In this document: positions 33,771-45,586 of the stretch, piece after piece
Position numbering within the stretch: position 1 is the first letter of the stretch
How the letters are laid out: the number at the start of each line of letters is the position of its first letter
Source: Gymnopus androsaceus JB14
Taxonomy: Eukaryota > Basidiomycota > Agaricomycetes > Agaricales > Omphalotaceae
Assembly: GCA_009733575.1 (NCBI GenBank)
Contig: ML769422.1
Location: 138,319-202,318, forward strand
Length of the DNA stretch: 64,000 bases
Direction of reading: 5' to 3'
Program-made: the position numbers and the translations under genes
The notes under the pieces: model-generated
The model's database searches: none
What the model saw: only the letters and a program-made list of their open reading frames with translations
What the model was told of the DNA's origin: nothing

Positions 33771-33854
33771 CTCGCTATGACGTAAAGTAACCGGATTTTT
33801 TTGGCCGGCAAAACCGCTATAAAATTCCGGTTACTTTACGACATATATAGCGAG
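33771..33854. mobile_element. 84-bp Tc1/mariner-type MITE with empty-site proof
   Basis: Ends CTCGCTATGACGTAAAGTAA and the inverse of CTCGCTATATATGTCGTAAA bound 84 bp, flanked by TA at 33769-33770 and 33855-33856. The paralogous segment has a single TA at 19924-19925 with the same flanks (TAGATC before, TGTATG after), so this copy was inserted after the duplication. Confidence 0.9.
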
Positions 33855-33957
33855 TATGTATGTTTCCTCCTAGTCACTAGTGTTCTTCCTGCAGGCTTCG
33901 TTCCATTGTAATTCCGCTGTCGTCGCGCTAGTGTGCTGAGTGATCATAAGTTGCTGG

Positions 33958-34125
33958 GTGGATATGTATTGAATACAAGTTGGTCCTGAAAACGATTGCT
34001 CAGCCGTGCACACAATTCCTTCCTTCCCCGCACGGGTTTGAGTGGATATGTATTGAATACAACTTGCTCTTGAAAACGTTTGCTCAGCCGTGCCCACAAT
34101 TCCTTCCTTCCCCGCACGGGTTTGC
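33958..34125 (+). repeat. 84-bp tandem duplication upstream of GFA copy 2
   Basis: GTGGATATGTATTGAATACA recurs 84 bp apart (33958 and 34042), and each unit ends CCCCGCACGGGTTTG. Copy 1 has a single equivalent unit, so this arose after the segmental duplication and enlarges the promoter of copy 2. Confidence 0.85.
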
Positions 34126-34259
34126 TGAGTGAGCTCGTGGACCGGTAATGAAAGTTCCTTCTGGCCGGTGTCTAATCTGGCCTATAAGTACTCGCCTGTA
34201 GCAGATTCATCATTAAATATCTGAGAGACAGCCTCTTGCTTTCGTATCTACCGCTCAAA

Positions 34260-34889
34260 ATGACTTCTACCAGTAAGCCTGTTTATTGGGATTGCTTCTC
34301 GTTTACTGAGTTTTACTGTTACAGTCGATAAATCGAAATCATACTTTCCTTTGGCCGGCGGTGCTAATGACGGCTGGTCCAACGAAGAAGAAGCGACAGC
34401 GACATGTTTCTGCGGTGCCGTACAACTGAAATTCGTAAGTCTTGAGCATCCACGCAAAGAAAACTTTCTCATCCATTCATCTCTATACAGCCAACTCAAG
34501 GACCAGGATTTGTAAACGCCTTCATCTGCAACTGCCCTGACTGTCGAAAAATCACCGCCTCAATGTTCGCCTCCAACTTTGTAATCGCCGATGACCATCT
34601 TACCCACATAAGAGGCCAATCGAACCTCACGAAATTCAGCCAAGCGAAAACCATAGCGAGTGGGAGCACGATGACCGACTATTTCTGTCAAACTTGCGGC
34701 ACGTTGATGTATCGTGTTTCGTCTAGATGGCCTGGTCTAAGTGTTTTGAGGATTGGGACGGTGGATGATTTTCATTTGCACGAGACGAAATTGAAGCCGA
34801 CGGTTGAGCAGTTTATTGAACATCGTGTGGGGTGGTTTAGTGGTGGAGTAGGGGTTGAAGAAAAAGTCGAGGGGCACTACCATTTTTGA
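34260..34889 (+). CDS. GFA/CENP-V-like zinc protein, copy 2
   Basis: Paralogue of the gene at 20300-20933 with the same three exons: MTSTI at 34260, DKSKSYFPLAGGANDGW to CFCGAVQLKF, then PTQGPGFVNAFICNCPDCRK to the stop at 34889. The zinc ligands CFCG, CNCPDC and CQTCGT are kept. Differences from copy 1 are mostly substitutions (CTDCHK to CPDCRK, GWLRG to GWFSG) and a loss of three residues at the second exon start, with the frame open. That pattern suggests selection on both copies. The promoter region differs through the MITE and the 84-bp duplication. Function beyond the GFA superfamily is unknown. Confidence 0.88.
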
Positions 34890-35081
34890 CAGTAAATTTA
34901 GCTGAATGACAGAAAGATGATTTTCTCAGTCTGCTCTGCGGATTCCTATCTCAAGTCACTGTAAGTATGCAACGAATTCAGGCGTCTCGACACACAGCAT
35001 GTCCGAAAACTTGAATTATACCTGGTTGGCCGACTTCTAAGGATATACGTACAGCTCAAACGATGCGCGATTGTAAGCCTG

Positions 35082-36827
35082 TCACGTACGATGTACCTCA
35101 TCTACAATCCTCCATCCCATTGCTCTGATATTCTCCAGCTCATATGTTCCTTCCACACCCTCAACATCCAAATCTTCCCAACCCGGACGGATAAGACGGC
35201 AAATAGAGACCGTTTCGCTGTTAGCCTGAGCTGGAAAGTCTTCCGCACTTTCAGAATGTGAATCTGAGACACCTGTCACAGTGGCGATATGTAGCAACAC
35301 TTCGGGCGAAAACGTTTTGGGGTTGAGTGCAAGAGCTTTCCAGGCGACGAGCTTGCCAACCTCAAATGACTCCCGAAAATCTGCCAAGGGAAGCGCATCG
35401 AATGTGTTCTCGACCACGGACCAAATAAGTGTAGATTTGGTTTCTTCAATTTCTGCTCCTCCGAGACCAGAATCTGGGATCGTCTCGGTGTGATCTCCTT
35501 CTGCATCACCGTAATCCAAAACCATAGCTTCCTCGGTATCGTACGACTCTCCGTTGTGTAAGGGAGTGTAGTCGACATCCTGCTGTTGTTGCTTCCGCCG
35601 CTTCTTCTTTTTTGAATTATTCCACAATCCTTCCTCTACATCTACGCTCGTGACGAACATATTCTTGGGTAGCTTGCCAAGGGACTCGAGCTCAGAAGGA
35701 GGGACAACGCGTGGACGCGCGGAAGTGAAAATGGAGGTAGAGGGAGGGAGGGGTCCATCTAAAACTTCGAGCGGAATGGATTCAGCTTCCTCCTGCTCCT
35801 GATTTACAGAAGAGGCATCCGATGTGCTGAAAACCTTTTTCTGGGTTGTCGAAGGAGCGAGAGCATGTTTGTATCCTTTCTTTTTGTTTTTATTGCCAAG
35901 GGAGAACATCGTGATGTTTACTGCATCATTAACTTGATCGACAATGTTCTCCAAGGTCTTCGTTTTACCGGAATGAGTACCCAGCGGAGCAACATTTGCA
36001 TCTGAGATGCGTTTTGGAGGTAGACTGGGTAGAGATATGTTAGCTCCCTGAGCTCCGCCGGCATCGTGTTTCTTCTTTGTTCTTCGTCTGACGTTGCGTT
36101 TACGCGTTTGAGCTGAGCCTAAACCTGGTGGAACATGGTTTTGTTCAACGGAGAGCCTACATACGCGAATTCAGTTTGATAGGAAGCAGCGTATCGATGA
36201 ACTGACCTGGGTTTAGACTGAGAAGGAGCCGATTTCATTGATTTCACTGGAGGTTTCACCTTCGAGGAAACGATGGAAGGGCTTTCCGAAGAACTTGAAT
36301 CTGAATCTGAATCGGAGGAATCGCTACTCGAGTCTGATGTATTCGAAGAGGACTCGGAATCGGAACTGGAGGAGTCAGAGTCGGAGGATGTAGGTGGCTG
36401 GATTTTAGCTTTGGACGTCGAAGCACGTCGAGGCCGCTTTCCTTTGTCAGTCTCTATATGGAGCTCGTTAGTTTCATACTATACATCTTCCAAGTTGAAC
36501 AAACCCACTGGACCCTTCATCTTCTGCTTTACGCTTCTTTCCCAAGCCACCATAAAGCTCTCTCTTTTTAACGACAATGAGATCCCCGTCTCTCAGTACT
36601 TCTTCAGCCAAAAGGTCGTCTAACAGCTCAAAGCCATCGAGCTCCAAAGATAGTTCACGAAAGATGATATTCGCGTGAGCAAAGGTTTTTATGCTGCTGC
36701 ATATCGACTTTTTGAGGTCAGTGATGGATTTGGGTGGATTAGCGTCGTCTATAGCTGAAAATGCAAACCATGCTTTCAGCGGTGGAAGGTTTAGGCTCGC
36801 AGTGGAGGTTTGAAGACGAAGTCGCAT
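35082..36827 (-). CDS. Coilin-like protein (Cajal body scaffold)
   Basis: Coilin organises Cajal bodies and snRNP maturation. The N-terminal domain starts MRLRLQTSTASLNLPPLKAW with SITDLKKSICSSIKTFA, the beta-grasp-like coilin N fold. The middle (about 36470-35900) is Ser/Asp/Glu-rich then Lys/Arg-rich (GKKRKAED, KNKKKGYKHA), as in disordered coilin linkers. The C-terminus has the atypical Tudor-like block, LADFRESFEVGKLVAWKALA, near 35370, ending at 35082. An upstream in-frame ATG at 36875 would add 16 residues; the internal one was preferred because family members start close to the M-R-L-R-L strand. Divergence between coilins is high, so the name rests on domain order rather than identity. 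Confidence 0.72.
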
Positions 36828-37010
36828 GAAAACAAAGTTCGGCCCGTTGGCCCCGTTTTGACGCAAATCGTTCACGTCGCACGACGATCCCTATAAGAGT
36901 TCTCTCGCCAGCGGTTTAACGAGTATAATATTGTGGTACACATAAGTAAAATGATACAATATAAATGTAGTACATATATTATTTATCCGAAATGTAAAAC
37001 ATCGATGCTT

Positions 37011-38909
37011 TCAAGTCCAGTATGGTTTCTCTGAGATTTCATCAGCTTCAGTGGATAAGGATGAGTAGTAATAACTTACTTTAATACCTATAATCCGCTG
37101 AAGTGCTTTTAGAGCAGAAAAACCTAAGGGTTTGGGGAACAGACGTACCGCATCGTCACAGAGGACACCATGAAATCCATGCGTTTCGCTCGATTTGACA
37201 GCAACATACGGAAGTTCACCGGCTACGTCCTCCTTGAATACTTTCATCTTCTCGTACGTGTCCGGTACAGACTCGACCCATATCCTGCGCCAATCATCAT
37301 TGGTCGTTTCAAACATACCACTATATGGAGGAGCCTGATTCTTTTTATCCGCCAGAACTTTCCGAACGTGGTTTTCATTGAAATCTAGAACCACAATGGG
37401 CTGGTTAAGGGCGGGAGCATGAGTGGAGACAAAGGCATATCGCTGTCCTGATGTGGTCGTGATCCATTCCATAGGGACTGAGCTACTAATATAACGATAT
37501 ATAAGTATTTTCGTCCGACTTTGAGAGACTAGGGACTGACCGAGCATGGATCCACCTAGTGTTTTTACCTTTTCCCCACTCTGACCAAGGGATTGTAGTC
37601 CCGTTCTTTGCCTGGGAGAGTAGGCGGAGAAAAATAGCCCGATGGGCAAAGAATATAAAAGGGATAGGTACTCGGGGATCAATCGGAGATATGGTTAGAT
37701 GAAAAACAACAATAGATTGAGCTGGAGAAGAGTAAAAAGGAACATCCTTTGGTGCCGTTGCTGTAGGGTTGGGAGCACCTCTGCAAGCGAATTCAGACAC
37801 CATGAATCCAGGATTAACGGCCGGTAAACCGAGAATTAGTGCCGGAGTTTTAGGTACAGCTTGGCCTTCTGAAGGAATTCTCCATATTTCCAGACATCGT
37901 TCTTGCGCATTAGTCACAAGGAGTACGTCTGGTGATAGGAATATGGCACTTTGGTATCGACGAGAATCGGTGTACAATTCCTGGACATTAATTAGCTTTT
38001 TCTAACTTCAAGCTAGGAGTGCAGGTTACGCACCGCTCTGACGATTCCACGTTTCCAGTTCAAGATCAAGACTTTGTCACGATCATGGTGACCAAAGCTC
38101 ACATCCCGAATCACCAGACAAGCCAAGTCCCCGACAATTTCTATTCCGACACCCAAGTTATCGATATAAATGGGTTGTTTAAACTGCATAGGAGAGCCTG
38201 AGAATGGATGGGGCAGGCCAGTTGAAATTTGGATAAAGCGGATTTCAACAGTCGTATCAAATTCATCATCGTCGGAGCTTCTGCATGAATGTAAGAATAA
38301 GGACAAATATAGTAGTGATGAGGCTAACGTCGTTATAATGCCCAGAAGATCGTGCTCGGTCATTGCTAAACCAAAGTCGAGAAGATCTGAATCATGGACG
38401 GGTATATGGTTCCATTGCATGACTTCATCTGCAGCTGAAGGAAGCCGCAGGGTGTTGATAACATCTCGAGCTATGCCTGAAATCAACGATTGATTAGTCG
38501 AATGAACGGGATTGACGAGATAGCAACGAGCCTGAAATTATATACATGCCCCCGCTAAGTTCGTACACTGAGATCGTGTGGTCTACAGGCCCGGAAGTTT
38601 CCTGGCTGAAGGTCGGTTGGAACAGAGACCAGGCTGCTTCTCTTCGCTGCAGCAGTTGGAGCTTGTCGTGGATAGGTAGTTTGCATTGTGGATTATCTAT
38701 GTCCGATGTTTTAAAGAAACGGATAGCAACGAGAAATATCAAGTACCTTCCAACCCCCCAATCTCCAAAAGAATCCGGTACTGGATGTTAGACGTTTTGA
38801 TTACTTGATTTAGATGTTTACATGTCCTTTGGCAGCATAGAATATCGTGAAAGATGCAGAAAGAGAGTATATGCGCAATAAGTTCGTTTGGTAGTTGAGA
38901 TAATCCCAT
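37011..38909 (-). CDS. F-box protein with large C-terminal region
   Basis: F-box proteins recruit substrates to SCF ubiquitin ligases through Skp1. The motif is at the very start: MGLSQLPNELIAHILSFCIF and CQRTCKHLNQVIKTS. The rest, in several exons, includes ARDVINTLRLPSAADEVMQW near 38460, VLILNWKRGIVRAV near 38040, FLSPDVLLVTNAQERCLEIW near 37930 and FHGVLCDDAVRLFPKPLGF near 37150. Repeated hydrophobic strands with W-rich ends suggest a beta-propeller-like fold, but no WD signature is clear. The exact 3' end is uncertain because a small intron may lie near 37055-37090. The ATG at 38909 was preferred over the longer ORF start because the F-box begins there and the upstream sequence overlaps the DPP3 leader on the other strand. 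Confidence 0.75.
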
Positions 38910-39162
38910 GAGTGGTGGTGGTAGTGAAGAAGACTGGTAGTGAAGAAGGACCGCGGTATGACACGTGGAATTCGATCGTCTCACGCGGTCAAAGCAGTAT
39001 ATATGAGAACCTAGATTCATTCCATCTGAGAAGCGATGAGAACGGAATACATACTTAGTCTGAAAAGGATTCATGACACGGAAAACAAAACACCGGAGAT
39101 TTATTTCGGGCAATAGACGCCCGTCGAATGCGTCACCGGCGGCACCACGTGGCGCTTGGCAG

Positions 39163-42100
39163 ATGCTTCGAATTATTCCCTTCACTGCGAGATCCCGTGC
39201 CATCTCTTCTCATCTACCACCATCCAGTAGCCTGAAGAATTCGGATTTTGTATTCAGACGATCTATGGTTTCCGCAACTAATGCTGAGCGATTTCTGGCC
39301 GATCGGGCTGCTCCTTTATGCAGTTTGGATATCACAAAGGCTTTTGCGCAATTAAGGTGGATATCTCTTTGCAAATTGAGGATAGGATACAACTCTCTGA
39401 CGCTCATGTAGCTCAAGAGAAAAGAAATACACCCACTTTCTCTCCGAAGCCAGCTGGGCGGGCGCACGAATCATTCAGGCTCAATGGACCCCTCAAGCCC
39501 TTGGTTCGTATTTGCTTGTGCGACAAGTTTTGTCTCGAAATTAACCGACTGGGGTCTAGATTTGTATGATCTCTTGATTTTGACGTTCAGTGATAATGGA
39601 AAGCTTGCCGACCTTCAAAAGCTGCAGTCGGCATCTGCAGTCAGTTCCGATGAGTGGGAAGACTTGATGCAGTACGCTGTCCAGTATGTCCACCTTAATT
39701 TCGAAAAAGGCTCTTGACAATGACTGGAGTCTTCAGAGTGTTCAGTAACTTGGTGAACTATAAAAGTTTTGGTTTCACAAAGTTCGTCCCTCGGATTCCC
39801 GACACCAAATTCGAAGCTGTTATTCAGAAATCCGCCAACGCATCCAAAGCTTTAGAATTGTGGGTCAAGGTATAATTGTTCTATCAACCATTATGCTATC
39901 GTTAACTTATCTATTTCTGTAGCTCAAAGAACACATCTACGCGACGGAACCCGCGCCATCGCTCTTCATCGGGAAACGCAGCGAAGGCCATGTCTCGAAT
40001 TACTACCTGGGAGAGGTTATGTCTGATGATGAAGTCGCGGATGTGCAGACAGCCGCAGAGGACCTGAAACTTGATATTTTAACTACTCGGTAAGAAATCG
40101 ACATCTTTCATCCCTTCCTGGTTCCAGTCCGCCACTCAACCTTTTCCAGTGTGAAGAAGAATGGACCGGGAGATTTTACGCTTCTTGTAGCTTCCGTGCA
40201 GTCGAACCCTTCCGCAGTACACGACTCCATGTCTGGAAAGACAGGCAAATTCAAGCTTACTATTGAATACGGCGACCATGCTGCTGCGCTCAAGAGGGCT
40301 GCCGCTTCTCTTGAAGAAGTGAGATGCTTTCGCTTGCACTTTGGAGGATGTTAAAAGCTTACGGTTAATGCAGGCTAAGAAGTTTACGGCCAACGCTCAC
40401 CAGACAAACATGATTTCGAAATACATTGACTCGTATGTTCACGATAACTTGCCGGTGAACATGCTGCTGATTCATTTCCAGGTTCAACACTGGATCCATT
40501 CAGGACCACAAGGTGCTGAAATCCCACCATAGTGTATACACTACTAACATGTACTCTATGATCAGGATGGATCTACCGAGTGGGTCAAGGATGTTGGACC
40601 TGTGGTTGAGTCGTACATTGGGGTAAGAATTTTACATGATATCTTTTCGCACCGACTGACACCCAACAGTTTATCGAAACATACGTTGATCCCTATGGCG
40701 GTAGAGCAGAATGGGAAGGTGAGTCACGGACTGCTCTTTACCAGTGTCATTCTAAGCTCTCAGCTAGGATTCACCGCGGTTGTAAATAAGGAACTTAGTG
40801 CTAAATACGACACACTCGTGGCTCAAGCTCCCGAGCTCATCAAAGTCCTACCGTGGGGTAAAGACTTCGAGGTGGAAACCTTCCGGAAGCCAGATTTTAC
40901 TGCGCTCGAAGTCCTCAATTTCGCAACAAACGGTGATATCTCCACTTCTCTCAATTGTTGAAGGTTGGTTCTAATTGCTGGAACTTGCAGGTATTCCGGC
41001 TGGTATCAACGTAAGCAACCTAACTGTTTTCGTTTGTCGCTTAATTGATATCGCCGGTTTCTTGGATGTAGATTCCTGTACGTGAAATTCAACCGAGACC
41101 CATGACAGCGAATCTAAACCTACTTTGCAGAACTATTATGATATCCGCGAATCGACTGGATTCAAGAACGTTTCATTAGCCGTGAGTGGTCGTATCTGTC
41201 TATCTATGGGCATAGTGTGTAACTTGCCCACATCTAGAATATTCTTGCAGCGAAAGCACCCAGTTCGTATTCTCAATTCACCAACGATTTCAATGCGTTG
41301 CTCATTTCCCCTGTGTAGATGAAGAATTGACTTTGATACACCCTGACGACGTCAAGCTTTTCAAGGAGTGGGATAGTCGGTCGTTCGAGCTCCAAGTGGC
41401 TAATCACGAGCTTTTGGGACATGGCTCGGGGAAGTTGTTCAAGGAGGATGAGAATGGCGTCAAGAACTTTGATCCTAGTGTACGTTGTCTTTTGATACGT
41501 CCTTGGGTGATGATTGATATGGATTATACAGATTATCAACCCCTTGACTGGCAAGCCGATGTAAGTGCGTATCTGCTAGTCTATGATCCTTGTCAACGAT
41601 TATTATCCCAGTTCTTCGTGGTACAAGCCAGGCCAGACGTCCTCTTCGGTTCTCGGCGAGGTTTCGTCGTCCATGGAAGAGTGTAGGGCTGAGGGTGTTG
41701 CTCTCTTCTGTGAGTTTCTCGAGCTAGGCTGTTGTTCATTTGACACTGAATTCTTCGTCTTGCATAGTGGTCGGCAATCGAGATATTTTGAAAATTTTCA
41801 GCGTGAGTGAATAGACAACTTCCCTCAGTAGGCTTACCAAAGGAGACTGTTTTAGTACGTCGATAAGCAAGAAATCGAAGACATTCAATATATCACCTTC
41901 CTTCTCATGGCTCGTGCCGGTCTCAGAGCGTTGGAGTTCTTTGATCCTACGACTAAGAAGCATGGGCAAGCCCACATGCAAGCTCGGTAAGTTACCCCAT
42001 TCCACACTGTAAGCAAATGCACTGATTTTGGATGGACGGGAAGGCTCGGTATTACTCAGTTTTTGATCAAGGCTGGCATAGCGCGATTGGAAGAGATCAG

Positions 42101-42540
42101 GGATTCATCTGGTAATTTGGAGAACGTGTACGTTCGAGTAAGTGCAACAACGGTCTCCTCGCTTCCTGTTTGAATAACCCCTGTAGGTCGACCGGGAGAA
42201 AGTGCTCTCACACGGAAAGGACGTCGCCGGAGAGCTTCTGATCTCGCTACAAGTATACAAAAGTACCGCCGATGGACCAGGAGCGCGTAAATTCTACACA
42301 GAGCTGACAACGCCTCTTCCTGGCTGGGATGGAGAGATAAGGGACTTGGTTTTGAAGAAGAAACTCGTGAGTGATGTTGGTAAATGTTGATAGATCGTTC
42401 TGACTGTTCCTGCTCGGTTTTAGCCGCGGAAGATCTTTGTCCAACCAACAACGGTCATTGTCAATGATGAGGTCGAACTGAAAGAATACCCTTTGACTGC
42501 CGCTGGCGTCATCGAAAGCTTCATTGACCGCAAACTCTGA
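39163..42540 (+). CDS. DPP3: Dipeptidyl peptidase III
   Basis: Zinc aminopeptidase (family M49) that removes dipeptides from small peptides. The signature HELLGH (HEXXGH) is at about 41407-41424 in VANHELLGHGSGKLFKED, and the second zinc motif EECRAEG is near 41670. Other family blocks: SLDITKAFAQL then, after an intron ending at 39410, THFLSEASWAGARIIQAQWT; FTKFVPRIPDTKFEAVI; FIGKRSEGHVSNYYLG; YGDHAAALKRAAASLEE. The end is VIESFIDRKL with stop at 42540. Two in-frame starts exist. The first, at 39163, gives a basic, Ser/Arg-rich leader (MLRIIPFTARSRAISSHLPP) like a mitochondrial presequence; the second, at 39265 (MVSATNAERFLADRAAP), gives a cytosolic form. It has many introns, all with clear borders. 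Confidence 0.93.
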
Positions 42541-42841
42541 GTAAGTATGCAACGTATTTCTTTAGGGATGGTATGAGTTGGATATGGGTGGATTTCCGAC
42601 TATTTCTGTACTTTTAGAATAGCATAAATGGCATGCTGTGTATTGCGCGACCGGTTGACGTTGTGATAGAGATAAATAGATCTTCAGAGAAGATGTTGAA
42701 GATGTTGAAGATATTGCGTATGTAAGCACATACACGGGAGTAATTTGTAATTTGTTCTTTCCTTCTTGACTTTGACTGTTCTCCAGTCTACCTCCTGGAC
42801 GAGGAGGCTTTATTGTTTCTTATCTTGGGTTTTTCTCTGCT

Positions 42842-45586
42842 ATGGCCTTTGCTGTGAGGATAGTAAATCCAAATACCCAGAATGAACCGATACAACCTCC
42901 ACGGAAAGGTCAGAGATATCCAGTCTCCCGGTACAGTGTACTGAAACCATTGACAGACTCTGTTCAACGTCGATGTAGAAATGTAATGATTTATGGGTCT
43001 GTGGCATAATCTTTTGCTGAGGGCTTCAATTTATACTGACAATCTCCCCCAGTTATTGTAAATTTGAGGACAAGGGTTGTGTGTACTATCATCCTCCAGT
43101 GCGTTACTTGCATCTTCATAAGATCTGAGTCTCAAACTTACATTCTACACTAGGCCGAAGAGGTTATTCCGTATGTCTTCAAGTCTCACTGAGCGCTCAG
43201 CTCCTTGGTTGACTTTTGCGCCCAGTGTGCGATCGGCTTCTCCAGCGGCAGCAGCCACTTCACCAATATCTGCTCAAGCTGTCAATGCGCCTGTTTTCAT
43301 TCCCAAAGGTTCTCCCTTGTCTTATGCTAGCTCTCCTCCGCTTTCAGCCTCCATCACCCGACAGCCTTTGGCATCGCAAGTCACTTCTTCTACCTAGATA
43401 TCCATTACCAGACTAATTATAATTGTAAAGCCCTCCTTCTCCTTCTCCTGCTCCTCCGAATTATCGCCAATCCACCGAACATTATGCCTACTCTGATAGT
43501 GAACAAATGGCTGAGGTGAGACTTCTGGCTTTCTGGTGACATGCTGTCGTAACGTCCATCTAGGTCGATACACACTTTTACGACGATTCACAAGCCCACT
43601 TTAATGGCTACTCAACGGAATACACCCAGAACATGGAGGTTCCTTATTACACGGGCCCGTCCCAAGTGTATATGAATGAACCGGTAAGTAAAGCTATCTT
43701 TAATGCTGTTATCTGTCTCATTTCAATGCAGTTGGACTATCATCTCTACACTCCCACTATTCCCTCAGCATTCGTTACTTCTTCCACTGCCAATCATTTT
43801 GTACCCCCGTCCTCCGAACTTCGTCAACTTTTGCAAGAACGAAGTCACACTATTCGCAGTGTCCCTTTTCCAGGTGTGTTTACTTTCTCAAGGACTCTGC
43901 GCGTACGAACTGCAGCTACGCTTCAAAGGCTCCAACCTCCCGGAAGAACTTCAAGGGTACCATACGTTCACACCAATCGACAATGTCAACGGCTCCGAGC
44001 GGAAAAAGTTCTTCAACTTGAACTCTGTGGTTTATCGGGCGATCAACTCGACCGATGGAGTTCCTTACGTGTTACGAAGAATTGAGAGTGTGTTTGAGAC
44101 TACATCTGCCTCGCTTATGTGTTGATTGGTTCCTATAGATTTCCGTCTGATGCAGCAAGCCGCCTTCAATGCTATTGAAGCCTGGTCTCAAATTCGGCAT
44201 CCCAACATTGTTCCTGTTCACGAGGCGTTTACTACAAGGTCATTCAACGACAGTTGTACGTCTCCTCAATACGATCGTTGATCGTCAGCTTACCTAGTTC
44301 TATCGCTCAGCATTGGTTGTCGTTTATTCTTACTATGCTAACGCCCAGACACTGTACGATGCCCACCTAAAGAAATCTCCTCTCCATAATGGAGGTCGAG
44401 CTACCCTTGGACATTCACAATCTTCCGTTCAAATCCCGCAGTATGGTCAATCGGTCACTTCGCCTTTTGCGTCGTCTCAATCTATGCCTCAGCTGCAAAT
44501 GGGTGGGTTACCAGAACGCGTTCTCTGGTCCTACATTGTTCAGATCTCCTCTGCCATCAAACGGGTTCACGAAGCTGGTCTGGCGGTAAGGACCATCGAC
44601 GCAACGAAGATCCTATTAACCGGCAAAAATCGAGTGCGAATCGGATCCTGCGCTGTCTGGGATGTTCTTACATACGACCAGCATCTCGACGTGGTCGCGC
44701 TGCAGCACGATGATCTTCAACATTTTGGGAGGTTGATTTTTGCGCTGTGTTGTAATAATCCCCAAGCTACAACGAACGGCAATTTCCAGAAGAGTTTGGA
44801 GATTATCAGCAAAACTTATAGCCATGATGTAAAGAACATTGCGCTATTTTTGATCAGTAAGAACCATCCGCACAAGGTAAGCTTATCACCGTTGTATCTA
44901 TTCTACTCGTTACTGAGCGCTTCTTGTGTAGAATATCAGTACTGTGTTTGAGATGATCAGTGGGAGACTTCTTACTGAGCTGGATGATGCCTTTGAGTAC
45001 GTCGATTCGGTGTTTCTTTTAGTCGATTCTCATCTTCTTGCAGGGGCATGGACCGCCTGGAGAACGAAATGCTTAGCGAACTCGAGAATGCGCGGTTGGT
45101 CCGCCTGCTCTGTAAATTTGGTTTCATTAACGAGAGGCCTGAGTATGTTCTGCTCCATCTTCCGTTTCCGAGTATTGACCTGTTCTCTAGATTCGCCCGC
45201 GACGCGCGCTGGTCTGAAACTGGCGACCGCTACATCATCAAACTCTTCCGCGACTATGTTTTCCACCAGATTGATGAACGCGGAAACCCAGTCACCAATA
45301 TGTCGCACGTCCTGACGTGCCTCAATAAGGTGTGCTTCTTTGTGCTTTGGCTGTGGACGATTCTGTTAACTTGCGTCCATAGCTCGATGCTGGGACAGAA
45401 GAGAAGGTCATGTTGGTCGCGCGCGATGAACAGAGCTGTCTTGTCGTGAGCTATAAGGAGATTAAAGCGTGTGTCGATGCTGCTTTCAGGTAAGAATATC
45501 TCCATCATTGTTTTGCTTTTCAGAACTTTACTCACCCCCTCGCTCTCTCCAGCGATTTGTCTCGAGCTTCCTCCACCATGAGATAA
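42842..45586 (+). CDS. PAN3: PAN2-PAN3 deadenylation complex subunit PAN3
   Basis: PAN3 binds poly(A)-binding protein and recruits the PAN2 nuclease for the first step of mRNA tail shortening. Order of parts: MAFAVRIVNPNTQNEPIQPP; a CCCH zinc finger CRNVMIYGYCKFEDKGCVYY assembled over two introns; a disordered Pro/Ser region with the PAM2-like segment NAPVFIPKG near 43290; the pseudokinase domain (PYVLRRIENFRLMQQ, IRHPNIVPVHEAFTT, a degenerate catalytic loop TIDATKILLTGKNRVRIGS); then the coiled coil and C-terminal knob (MDRLENEMLSELENARLVRL to ASSTMR). The start was chosen from in-frame joining to the zinc finger. Stop is TAA at 45584-45586. No defect was seen. Confidence 0.93.

Larger units (their letters stand above)
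33563..34950 (+). repeat. Direct segmental duplication, copy 2 (GFA segment)
   Basis: Second copy of the 19686-21030 segment in the same orientation. It differs by a transposon insertion (33771-33854) and an internal 84-bp tandem duplication (about 33958-34125). The two copies bracket the transposon and NACHT island. Confidence 0.85.

Noticed and set aside
36273..36623. Acidic Ser/Glu-rich ORF on the plus strand
   Set aside because: It is the antisense shadow of the Ser/Asp-rich linker of the coilin gene.
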